Assembly (NCBI GenBank): GCA_050288085.1 | Contig: JBNKDD010000005.1 | Span: 1 to 58,573 of the forward strand | Source of the DNA: JBNKDD01 sp050288085 | Lineage (GTDB): Bacteria > Chloroflexota > Anaerolineae > Aggregatilineales > UBA3940 | Direction of reading: 5' to 3' | DNA length: 58,573 bases | Shown here: piece by piece, positions 52,001 through 58,573 of the stretch | How the letters are laid out: every line of letters begins with the position of its first letter | Position numbering within the stretch: the stretch's first letter is position 1 | Made by a program: the position numbers and the translations under genes | Notes under the pieces: model-generated | What the model was told of the DNA's origin: nothing | Databases searched by the model: none | What the model saw: the letters and a program-made list of their open reading frames with translations, nothing else

Positions 52001-53335
52001 ATGTCATCGAAATTCCACAGTGGAGGATTTCGCACTTTTATCCTGGTTTGGTTTGGACAAACCATCTCGCTGATAGGCTCTGGACTGACAGCCTTTTCGC
52101 TCGGCCTGTGGGTCTACGATCGTACTGGGGCAGTGACCCCCTTTGCCATCAACACACTGAGTGCCGTACTACCGATGATCCTGCTCTCGCCGTTGGCGGG
52201 TGTGGTGGTGGATCGACTTGATCGCCGGTCGGTGATGCTCATTAGTGACCTGGGGGCCGGGTTGAGCACCCTTGCTGTTGCGCTGCTGCTGGCCGGGGGA
52301 AACCTGGAAGTCTGGCATGTTTTCCTGGCGACTGCCGTCAACGCGTCGTTTAATGCCTTTCAACTTCCGGCTTATCTGGCAGCGACCTCGCAGCTTGTCC
52401 CCGATCAACACCTGACCCGCGCCGGGGGAATGATGCAAATCGCCTCGGCTGTTTCGGATATCCTCGCTCCGACGCTGGCCGGGTTATTGATCGTGACCAT
52501 TCAGATATCGGGGGTAATCCTGATCGATGTGGCTACATTCTTATTTGCTGTCACGACTCTTGCCTTCGTTCGTTTCCCCGACTACCGGAAAAGCGAGGCC
52601 GAACCTTCCAAACCAATTCTCAAGGAGATGGGAGCAGGCTGGGCTTACATCCGCCAGCATCGCGGATTGGTTGGACTGCTGGTGCTGTCGATCTTCGCTT
52701 ACTTCGCAATTGGCATGATCGGAGCGCTGCTGGTTCCAATGCTGCGAACCTATACAACTGCCAGCACCCTGGGCGTGATCATCTCGATTGCGGGTGGGGG
52801 GATGCTGGTTGGCAGCCTGGTGATGAGCGCCTGGGGCGGGCCGAAGCGCCGGGTTAACGGCGTGCTGATCTTTGAGTTTGTCAAGGGGATCGGGCTGGTG
52901 TTGATCGGGCTGCGGCCAACAGCGCTGATCGCAGCGATAGGGGCCGCGACCGCTCACTTCTCAATGCCGGTCGTCAACGCTGCGAATCAGGCTATCTGGC
53001 AGAGCAAGGTTCCGGCAGAAATTCAGGGGCGGGTATTTGCCGCCCGGCAGATGATCGCCCGCGCTGCCATGCCAATTGCCTTGATCCTGGCCGGGCCGCT
53101 GGCAGATACAGTCTTCGAACCGCTGATGGCTGATGGTGGGCAGCTTGCCGGTTTGCTCGGCCCTGTATTCGGAGTGGGAACCGGGCGCGGGATGGGGCTA
53201 TTGTTTAGCCTGATGGGTGTGCTGTTGATGCTGGTTTCAATCCTGGGGAGCCTGTTCCCGGCTATCCGTGAGGTTGATGATTCACTCCCTGAAACGCAGA
53301 CACCGGCCATCAGGCACGGGCTGCATTCCCATTAA
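52001..53335 (+). CDS. MFS transporter, macrolide/multidrug exporter type
   Basis: A 444-residue protein with about 12 spans. FGQTISLIGSGLTAFSLGLW near the N-terminus, LSPLAGVVVDRLDRRSVMLI after span 2 (motif A-like) and VPAEIQGRVFAARQMI are typical of MFS_3 / MefA-type exporters. AGGAGG lies 8 bases before the ATG. The leader holds a promoter followed by two intrinsic terminators, an arrangement common where export is induced by the drug through antitermination or attenuation. The substrate is unknown. A strong hairpin follows at 53350. Confidence 0.9.
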   Translation: MSSKFHSGGFRTFILVWFGQTISLIGSGLTAFSLGLWVYDRTGAVTPFAINTLSAVLPMILLSPLAGVVVDRLDRRSVMLISDLGAGLSTLAVALLLAGGNLEVWHVFLATAVNASFNAFQLPAYLAATSQLVPDQHLTRAGGMMQIASAVSDILAPTLAGLLIVTIQISGVILIDVATFLFAVTTLAFVRFPDYRKSEAEPSKPILKEMGAGWAYIRQHRGLVGLLVLSIFAYFAIGMIGALLVPMLRTYTTASTLGVIISIAGGGMLVGSLVMSAWGGPKRRVNGVLIFEFVKGIGLVLIGLRPTALIAAIGAATAHFSMPVVNAANQAIWQSKVPAEIQGRVFAARQMIARAAMPIALILAGPLADTVFEPLMADGGQLAGLLGPVFGVGTGRGMGLLFSLMGVLLMLVSILGSLFPAIREVDDSLPETQTPAIRHGLHSH

Positions 53336-53349
53336 AATCGTCTAGAAGA

Positions 53350-53386
53350 GCAAAGCGATACTCACGCCGGGTGAGTATCGCTTTGC
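53350..53386. terminator. Long hairpin with GCCGG loop (element A of a pair)
   Basis: A perfect 16-bp stem (GCAAAGCGATACTCAC with its complement) closes a GCCGG loop between the convergent MFS and ICMT-like genes. It should terminate both transcripts, although the T-tracts are weak. The inner stem and loop recur at 54916-54952. Confidence 0.75.
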
Positions 53387-53411
53387 GAGAAAGAAAGGGT
53401 AGCAGCCGTGT

Positions 53412-54137
53412 CTACCAGACACCCGGCAGCAGGCGATAACGCGTTTTCTGAGCATATTCTCGGTAGCCGTCGAGTTCTTTCTGGAGGGCTTTATCCTCCA
53501 GGGCTGTCCGCACGATATAGCCCACCGCCGCCAGGGTGGCTGGGATCATCGCCCACCACGAACCTAGCATGATCGGCGTGAACATATTAAACAGAATCGC
53601 ACCCACGTAACCCGGATGGCGTACCACTCGATACGGTCCGCCCGCCGCGACCTTGTGCCCACGCTCCGATTGGATGCGGACGGTAACTGAAAAGAAAGCA
53701 TTGGCCGTCATCGCCCAGGCGACCAGGGCATAACCCAGAGCCACACCGGTCAAGCCGATGATCTGTGATGGTAAAGAAATATCATCCGACCATCCAAATC
53801 GATCATCCAACCCGGAGATCAACCAACACGCCATTGGCAGATAACCGGCAGCCAGCCGGACGATCACCTTATCCCAGGGCTTGGTTCCTTCCTGCAAATC
53901 AGCCCGTTCAACAAGCAGTCCGGGGTGAGTGCGTAAAGAAACCAATAGAGTCGCGAGATCGAAGGCCAGGAATATGCCAACATAAGCCCACCCCATCACC
54001 CAATCGAGGCGGTTGGCGGAGACAAACAGTATCACGGCTACCATTATCTTGGCAGATAGGCCCCTGACAATCCATTTATTGATGCCGCGTTTTTCTTCAG
54101 GCGACAGTTCCTCAACAGGTATGTTAGCGTTCATCAT
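53412..54137 (-). CDS. ICMT-like membrane methyltransferase, copy 1
   Basis: A 241-residue polytopic protein with about five spans and the conserved GHKVAAGGPYRVVRHPGYVG of the isoprenylcysteine carboxyl methyltransferase / phospholipid methyltransferase superfamily, which binds SAM at the membrane. Bacterial members act on unknown isoprenoid or lipid substrates. Its C-terminus (LDGYREYAQKTRYRLLPGVW) is almost identical to copy 2, which ends 23 bases upstream, so the two are a tandem duplication. Confidence 0.9.
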   Translation of the reverse strand: MMNANIPVEELSPEEKRGINKWIVRGLSAKIMVAVILFVSANRLDWVMGWAYVGIFLAFDLATLLVSLRTHPGLLVERADLQEGTKPWDKVIVRLAAGYLPMACWLISGLDDRFGWSDDISLPSQIIGLTGVALGYALVAWAMTANAFFSVTVRIQSERGHKVAAGGPYRVVRHPGYVGAILFNMFTPIMLGSWWAMIPATLAAVGYIVRTALEDKALQKELDGYREYAQKTRYRLLPGVW

Positions 54138-54160
54138 AGCATCCTAATTGTGACTGACGT

Positions 54161-54850
54161 TTACCAGATACCCGGCAGCAGTCGGTAGCGTGTTTTCTGA
54201 GCATATTCCCGGTAACCGTCGAGTTCTTCTTGCAAGGTTTTATCCTCAAAGGCCGTTCGGAGGATCATAAGCGCCGCCCCAAATCCCGCCGGGATGAACG
54301 CCCAGACCGACCCCAACACCACAGGTATGGCAAGAACGGTGGCGATGAATCCTATATAACCTGGATGGCGTACATACCGGTAAGGGCCGTTGGAAACAGG
54401 TTCATGTCCCCGCTCGGTTTGGATTCGGACATAAGTGCTGAAGAAGCTGTTCGACGCCATCGCCCACATCACCAGGCAAAATCCCAATACACCCGCAACC
54501 ACCCCACCGATCTGGAGCGCTAGCGGCATGTTTAACGTCCACCCCAAACGCCTATCCAGCCCGGCCACGAGCATGGCGGTGGGGACTGTCACCCAACTGA
54601 AGACATTGGTAAGCACCTGATCCCATCCCTTGCCTCCCGCTTTGACCTGACTGCGCTCCTCGATCAGCTCTGGATCACTCCGGGCGATCAGTGCCGTACC
54701 AATCAATGTGACGGCGACATTCAGACCCAGGTAGATCCAGGGCATTATCCACTTGATTTCCCCTGCCGCGATAAGGGGAGTGGCAATCAGGATCAGCACA
54801 TAGAGGGGGCCATCCAATTTCTGCCAGATCTCTTTAAGAGAAACTCCCAT
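54161..54850 (-). CDS. ICMT-like membrane methyltransferase, copy 2
   Basis: A 229-residue paralogue of the next gene: five or so spans, GHEPVSNGPYRYVRHPGYIG (148-167) and the same C-terminal LDGYREYAQKTRYRLLPGIW. ATG 54850 is set by GGGAG just upstream; a TTG seven codons earlier is less likely. A hairpin with a T-rich tail lies 66-102 bases upstream on the minus strand and may control read-through into this gene. Confidence 0.9.
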   Translation of the reverse strand: MGVSLKEIWQKLDGPLYVLILIATPLIAAGEIKWIMPWIYLGLNVAVTLIGTALIARSDPELIEERSQVKAGGKGWDQVLTNVFSWVTVPTAMLVAGLDRRLGWTLNMPLALQIGGVVAGVLGFCLVMWAMASNSFFSTYVRIQTERGHEPVSNGPYRYVRHPGYIGFIATVLAIPVVLGSVWAFIPAGFGAALMILRTAFEDKTLQEELDGYREYAQKTRYRLLPGIW

Positions 54851-54915
54851 ATTATCTCCCAGTTGTTGCAAGAGATTTTACCGGTATGAATTTTTTTAAC
54901 TCTACACTAAAAACA

Positions 54916-54952
54916 TAAACACAATGCTCACACCGGGTGAGTATTGTGTTTA
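54916..54952 (-). promoter_or_regulatory. Long hairpin with conserved CCGG loop (element B of a pair)
   Basis: A 16-bp stem with one G:T pair closes an ACCGG loop (plus-strand reading). The inner CTCAC.CCGG.GTGAG is the same as in element A at 53350, whereas the outer stem differs but stays paired. On the minus strand the tail is TTTATGTTTTTAG, so it could act as a terminator or attenuator upstream of ICMT copy 2. Confidence 0.6.
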
Positions 54953-55024
54953 GTGAAACGGGAGATAGCTGGCTGCTATCAATACCCGGCAGTGAACAAT
55001 AGTGTGAGCACAAATAAGTTGGAG

Positions 55025-55053
55025 TTGACAACCCACTCTCGAAACGATAGAAT
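55025..55053 (+). promoter_or_regulatory. Promoter of tRNA-Ala
   Basis: A perfect TTGACA (55025-55030), a 17-base spacer and TAGAAT (55048-55053), with the start expected near 55060, just before the tRNA. Confidence 0.85.
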
Positions 55054-55068
55054 GATCGCTGCAAGTCA

Positions 55069-55141
<73 letters not shown>

Positions 55142-55148
55142 CTACACT

Positions 55149-55182
55149 AAAAACCCTCCATAGAATTTATGGAGGGTTTTTT
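55149..55182 (+). terminator. Terminator of tRNA-Ala
   Basis: AACCCTCCAT and ATGGAGGGTT pair around a short loop, extended by A:T pairs, ending in six T. It begins 8 bases after the tRNA. Confidence 0.9.
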
Positions 55183-55213
55183 CTTTGCCGAAAAGTACAG
55201 TGATTTTTTATGT

Positions 55214-55290
55214 CCTAACCTACTTTCGTCAGGTAGATGAAGCGTTTTTTAGCATTTATTAGGTTGAAGCTGACGAAAGTGGGCCTAAGG
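55214..55290. repeat. Inverted repeat of unknown nature
   Basis: CCTACTTTCGTCAG (55219-55232) and CTGACGAAAGTGGG (55270-55283) are complementary at 13 of 14 positions (the exception is T:G) around a 37-base centre, with further pairing of CCTAA and TTAGG-like flanks. No T-tract follows on either strand. It lies at the 3' end of the dioxygenase gene and slightly overlaps its stop. It may be a terminator or a short mobile-element remnant. Confidence 0.5.
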
Positions 55291-56247
55291 TTGCGGGACA
55301 ACAATTGGCTTCAATCCGGCTTCGATTGCATCGCGCCGCGGTTCAAGAAATGGTGGAAGCGCAAGCCTTTCTCCCAGACTGGCCGGGTCTTCGTCTGCCG
55401 CAAAACCAGGCCCGTCGGTAGCTATCTCAAACAGGATACCATTCGAGATACGGAAGTAAATTGATTTAAAGTAAAAACGGTCGATAAACGGTGATACAGA
55501 TAAACCCGAGCCGGATATACGCTCATGCCAATAACGCTGTTCCTCTTGATCTTTGACGCGAAAGGCCACATGGTGAACACCCCCGGCCCCAGACCGGGCG
55601 ATAGGTTTATCCGGTTCCTCGATCACCCAGAGTTCTCGACCGGGGCCACCATTGCCCGACTCGTATATTAGCGCCTCTCCACTTTGTGGGTACTGGGCTC
55701 GGCCTGTCTGCCGAAACGAAAGCACCTTAGTCAAGATTGGATCGATCCAGTCCAACCGGGGTACAGACAGCAACACGGCATAAAATCCGCGCAGGGCATA
55801 CTCGACCGGCACATCACTGCCATCCCAGATTTCCCCCTCATAGGTGGCTCCCTCGTCATCAACCAGCAGTAAACGCTGGCCTTCAGGATCTTCAAAACGC
55901 AGTACGTCTCGCCCTGCAAAAGTTTCCAGGCCATCATGGGAGACACCATGCTCTGTCAGCCGGTTTGACCAGTACATAAGCGCTTTATGCCCATTAACTC
56001 GAAAGGCAGTTGTCGCGATGCTATCCGTTCCCCGCCGCTCGGTTATAACCTGGGGCCAGTCGAAGAAGGTCATATCGGTACCGGGGCTGCCCACTTTGTC
56101 GGCATAAAACAGGTGGTAGGCGCTGACATCATCCTGATTAACCGATTTCTTAACCAGGCGCAGGCCAAGCACACGGGTATAGAAATCAAGATTGTTTCCG
56201 ATTTCCCTGGAGATTGCGGTCACATGGTGAATGCCATTGAGATTCAT
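55285..56247 (-). CDS. Ring-cleaving dioxygenase, MhqO/glyoxalase type
   Basis: A 320-residue two-module vicinal-oxygen-chelate protein: NGIHHVTAISREIGNNLDFY at the start, YADKVGSPGTDMTFFDWP, and in the second module GAGGVHHVAFRVKDQEEQ. His in each HHV and later Glu residues could bind metal. MhqO-type proteins are induced by quinones and catechols and are often under MarR-type control, which fits the divergent MarR gene. ATG 56247 with TTGGAGGAAC upstream was chosen. Confidence 0.9.
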   Translation of the reverse strand: MNLNGIHHVTAISREIGNNLDFYTRVLGLRLVKKSVNQDDVSAYHLFYADKVGSPGTDMTFFDWPQVITERRGTDSIATTAFRVNGHKALMYWSNRLTEHGVSHDGLETFAGRDVLRFEDPEGQRLLLVDDEGATYEGEIWDGSDVPVEYALRGFYAVLLSVPRLDWIDPILTKVLSFRQTGRAQYPQSGEALIYESGNGGPGRELWVIEEPDKPIARSGAGGVHHVAFRVKDQEEQRYWHERISGSGLSVSPFIDRFYFKSIYFRISNGILFEIATDGPGFAADEDPASLGERLALPPFLEPRRDAIEAGLKPIVVPQP

Positions 56248-56309
56248 CTGTTCCTCCAACACACTCTTCTTAGCATGGTCATTTTCATTCCAAAAATAGT
56301 TTTGACTTA

Positions 56310-56375
56310 AACAGTTTTATATTTAACAGTTTATCTTGATATAATGTTGATATCAACTGTCCTGTATAAGAATTT
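56310..56375. promoter_or_regulatory. Divergent promoter/operator between dioxygenase and MarR genes
   Basis: A perfect 12-base palindrome GTTGATATCAAC lies at 56346-56357, next to a TATAAT (56340-56345) for the plus strand. On the minus strand TTGATA, a 17-base spacer and TAAACT form a promoter that overlaps it. Two direct copies of AACAGTTT (56310 and 56325) lie on the dioxygenase side and a reversed AACTGT follows the palindrome. These are candidate sites for the MarR protein. Confidence 0.5.
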
Positions 56376-56407
56376 CATTATTCTTTGCCAACAAATGGGA
56401 ATAGACC

Positions 56408-56857
56408 ATGCCAACCAGGTATGCTGGAACGCAAGAAGAAAACCGCGCATTGGATGCCTATATCAAACTTCAACGTGCCGCTGAAACGGTAACGACTCAC
56501 ACAACCGCGCATCTGTCCGCCTATAATCTGACGGTCAGTCAATTTGGTATTCTGGAAGCCCTGTACCACTTAGGCACACTCTCCCAACGCGACCTTGCAC
56601 AAAAACTACTAAAGAGCACCGGCAATATTTCCATCGTTCTGAAGAATCTGGAAAAACACGGTCTGATCACGCGAGAGCGCAGCCCGGAAGATACGCGCTA
56701 TATGGAAGTTAGTATTTCAGAGACCGGGCGGGAATTGTTAGCCGGTTTTTTTGACCGGCATGTCCAGGGGATTGTTGACGAGATGAGCGTCCTCACCGCC
56801 GGGGAACAGGAAGAATTGGCTCGCCTCTGCCGCAAACTGGGTTTACGCGAAGAATAA
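56408..56857 (+). CDS. MarR-family transcriptional regulator
   Basis: A 149-residue winged-helix protein: TVSQFGILEALYHLGTLSQRDLAQKLL (about 42-68), STGNISIVLKNLEKHGLITR (recognition helix) and a wing with RSPEDTRYMEVSISETGREL. Long N- and C-terminal helices should form the dimer. No Cys is in the protein, so direct thiol-based quinone sensing is not expected. It probably represses the divergent dioxygenase gene and itself. The stop is 2 bases from the 3' end of the CoA-transferase gene on the other strand. Confidence 0.92.
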   Translation: MPTRYAGTQEENRALDAYIKLQRAAETVTTHTTAHLSAYNLTVSQFGILEALYHLGTLSQRDLAQKLLKSTGNISIVLKNLEKHGLITRERSPEDTRYMEVSISETGRELLAGFFDRHVQGIVDEMSVLTAGEQEELARLCRKLGLREE

Positions 56858-56859
56858 AG

Positions 56860-58065
56860 CTAAGATGTCCTCTCACCAAACTCGTGCTGAATGGCTTCGG
56901 TGTGTTCGCCCAGACGCGGCGCGCGCTGGATAGGCGGGCGGGTATCATCAACGTGAATGGGGGAACCGGGAACCATCAATGATGTGCCGTTGTCCAGCCA
57001 GAGATTGGCCAGCATCCCGCGTGCTTCAAGGTGGGGATCAGAAGCCAGGTCATCGATTGAGCGCACCAGCCCAGATGGAATCCTGGCAGTCTGGAGGGCA
57101 TCCAACAAGGCAGCAGCGGTTTGATCCGCGCACCACGCTGCCAGAAGGGGGCGAAGTTCGTCATAGTGGGCCAAACGGCCCTCATTGGTGGCGAAACGTT
57201 CATCAGCCACCAACTCATTCCCTACCAACCGAGCTAAGCGATACCAGAGTTGATCGCTCCCCACCCCGATCACGATCATTCCATCCGCCGCTTCGACGCT
57301 GTCAAATGGAGCGATCACGTTATCGATGTTGCCTTGCCGTGAGGGAGCCTTACCGGTGACACTGTAGCTAACCAGCGCATTTTCAAGGCAGGCAAACAAA
57401 GCTTCGACCATAGCCACATCAATGTAAGCACCCTGTCCAGTGCGAGCCTGACGCCATAGTGCCGCTAACAAACCAGTTGCTGCCGTCAACCCCGCGATGG
57501 CGTCAGCGATAGCCGGGCCAGTTTTCATCGGCTGATCAGAAGGCCCGGTCAGGCTCATCAAACCGCCGCAAGCCTGCGCCACGATATCGTAACAGGGCAG
57601 CTGAGAATCCGGCCCGTTCTGCCCAAAGCCGCTGATACTTGCATAGACCAGGTGCGGGTAATCGGGCTGAAGGGTGGCGTAATCCAGCCCGTAGCGGGCC
57701 ATCACACCCGGACGTGCATTCTCAATCAGGACATCAACGCGAGCAGCCATACGCCGTAAAATAGCCTGGTTCTCAGGCTGCGGACCCTGCCAGGTCTGGT
57801 CAGGGGATAACATGACCACCCGGCCAACCTGACTGATGGTGATCCCGGAGAACCAGTCAATGCGACCGGCGAGTCCAAGCTGGTGGATGGTTTCGAGTTC
57901 GAGTTCAAACGGCGTGAGATTCTCGTGTTTCCAATAGCGATCAAAATCAGCGTCATCGAGATCCTCAAAAATGAACTGCGTGATCTGCTCGGAAAGCTCC
58001 GAGATTTTTCTGGCCGCTGTTTGGGCCGCCTCCTCAGATTCGAACGTCCCCATAATCGTGAACAT
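56860..58065 (-). CDS. Chimeric family III (CaiB/BaiF) CoA-transferase
   Basis: A 401-residue protein. From about residue 96 it is a canonical family III CoA-transferase: PENQAILRRMAARVDVLIEN, ARPGVMARYGLDYATL, SISGFGQNGPDS and catalytic-type Asp in PCYDIVAQACGGLM. The first 95 residues are not. The normal start (a short strand, LAGP and ADLGADVIKVE) is absent and is replaced by an acidic segment (MGTFESEEAAQTAARKIS, EDLDDADFDRYWKHENL). The CoA-binding N-terminus is therefore missing and activity is doubtful. This may be a deletion fusion of two genes or a decaying copy. Confidence 0.82.
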   Translation of the reverse strand: MFTIMGTFESEEAAQTAARKISELSEQITQFIFEDLDDADFDRYWKHENLTPFELELETIHQLGLAGRIDWFSGITISQVGRVVMLSPDQTWQGPQPENQAILRRMAARVDVLIENARPGVMARYGLDYATLQPDYPHLVYASISGFGQNGPDSQLPCYDIVAQACGGLMSLTGPSDQPMKTGPAIADAIAGLTAATGLLAALWRQARTGQGAYIDVAMVEALFACLENALVSYSVTGKAPSRQGNIDNVIAPFDSVEAADGMIVIGVGSDQLWYRLARLVGNELVADERFATNEGRLAHYDELRPLLAAWCADQTAAALLDALQTARIPSGLVRSIDDLASDPHLEARGMLANLWLDNGTSLMVPGSPIHVDDTRPPIQRAPRLGEHTEAIQHEFGERTS

Positions 58066-58147
58066 CGAACTATGGTTGCTGCTCCATTGCTACCAGATGG
58101 ATATCCTCATCAGAGAGTGTCGCATAACTGATCAACAAACGTGAAAA

Positions 58148-58202
58148 CTCCTGTGAGGTTGGTAAAATGGTGTTTGTCGAAACACAAACCAACCCACAGG
58201 AG
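58148..58202 (+). promoter_or_regulatory. Hairpin that sequesters the transposase ribosome site
   Basis: CTCCTGTGAGGTTGGT (58148-58163) pairs with ACCAACCCACAGGAG (58188-58202) with one bulged base, and the interior GTGTTT/AAACAC (58170-58185) pairs again. The AGGAG at 58198-58202, the likely ribosome site of the ATG at 58211, is buried in the stem. Confidence 0.65.
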
Positions 58203-58210
58203 TAGAAGCA

Positions 58211-58573
58211 ATGCTAACATCGGAATTAGCCGAGCGCCAACGCGGAGAGATCGTCGGTCGGGAGAACAAGGGCCCAGACCCGTTTGTTTTCTCAACCGAC
58301 ATGATAAGAGATTTGCAGTTGATGGTCTTTGCCCGGCAGATCTTGGAGATAGCCTTCATAGGGCGTCCCGCTTTACCAGCCACATCTGGGGGAAGGCGGC
58401 GGACATACAGCGACGAGAGCATTCTGGTGACCCTGTTGGTGATGGCGGTCTGGCAGCTGTCGCCGCGCCAGATGGCTAAGCGGTTGACACGATGGGATGA
58501 GTTGGCCCGTGCATGTGGATACCAACCGGGAAAGACCATTAGTGCCAGCCAACTGTACCGGCGGCGCGACCAG
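58211..58573 (+). mobile_element. Transposase-like gene, 5' part (runs off the window)
   Basis: 121 residues from ATG 58211 to the window edge with no stop. The sequence (RRRTYSDESILVTLLVMAVW, LSPRQMAKRLTRWDELARAC, SASQLYRRRDQ) looks like the N-terminal region of an IS4/IS5-like DDE transposase, but the catalytic part is outside the window and the family is not certain. The left end of the element should lie upstream of 58148. Together with the ISAs1 gene at the other edge, it places the window between two mobile elements. Confidence 0.65.

Noticed and set aside
55237..55464. A 75-codon plus-strand open frame (MKRFLAFIRLKL...)
   Set aside because: Most of it runs antisense through the dioxygenase gene and it has no ribosome site; at most its first few codons belong to the inverted repeat.

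Overview
The window looks like a chromosomal segment of a Chloroflexota (Chloroflexi) bacterium, most likely of the Anaerolineae and relatives. Indications are a Ser/Thr kinase fused to a WD40 propeller, lipoproteins and anchored enzymes with long Thr/Pro-rich linkers, an archaeal-type mevalonate operon (class II HMG-CoA reductase, HMG-CoA synthase, thiolase-like protein, DUF35), PIG-V and GT87-type membrane glycosyltransferases, an AIM24 protein and a sortase. This assignment is inference from gene content. Coding density is high, most gaps are short, and no gene-free stretch exceeds 300 bases. Partial transposase genes sit at both edges: an ISAs1-type one at the left and an unclassified one at the right. 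No CRISPR array, rRNA or phage module is visible.

Layout. 0-9 kb: ISAs1 end, WD40 kinase plus polytopic subtilisin operon, then formiminotransferase-cyclodeaminase and an M23 lipoprotein. 9-18 kb, mostly minus strand: FtsK-like ATPase / two-TM protein / tethered solute-binding protein; an anchored glycosidase; three small membrane proteins including one with a duplicated LLH-holin-like unit; a lipoprotein alpha/beta hydrolase; DinB; then a plus-strand HAD-like gene. 18-22.7 kb: mevalonate operon in the order HMGR, HMGS, thiolase-like, mini zinc ribbon, DUF35. 22.7-30 kb: envelope genes (polysaccharide deacetylase, two secreted or anchored proteins of unknown role, sortase), a GNAT, a methyltransferase and a possible roadblock protein. 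30-34.7 kb: YcaQ-type glycosylase, glycolipid-binding domain protein, Mre11/SbcD nuclease, AAC(3)-like protein, enoyl-CoA hydratase. 34.7-41.4 kb: PIG-V and GT87 glycosyltransferases, an MFS carrier with an inserted LysM domain, inositol monophosphatase, AIM24, and a TrmA/RumA RNA methyltransferase. 41.5-48.5 kb: a degenerate Rieske protein and six tandem paralogues of a membrane endonuclease/exonuclease/phosphatase protein. 48.5-58.6 kb: UDG-like protein, SixA, histidine kinase, tRNA-Val, MFS exporter with tandem leader terminators, two ICMT-like methyltransferases, tRNA-Ala, ring-cleaving dioxygenase with a divergent MarR regulator, a chimeric CoA-transferase and the right-edge transposase.

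How the genes may work together. The mevalonate operon would supply isoprenoid precursors, but its thiolase-like member has Asp where the nucleophilic Cys is expected. Many other genes concern the cell envelope. Recurrent intrinsic-terminator structures lie between a promoter or promoter-like sequence and a start codon (kinase, HMGR, MFS), suggesting leader attenuation is used more than once here. The most unusual items are the LysM-in-MFS protein, the six-copy EEP array, the Cys-less thiolase, the chimeric CoA-transferase, the paired hairpins with a conserved loop, and several enzyme relatives that lack a key catalytic or ligand residue.
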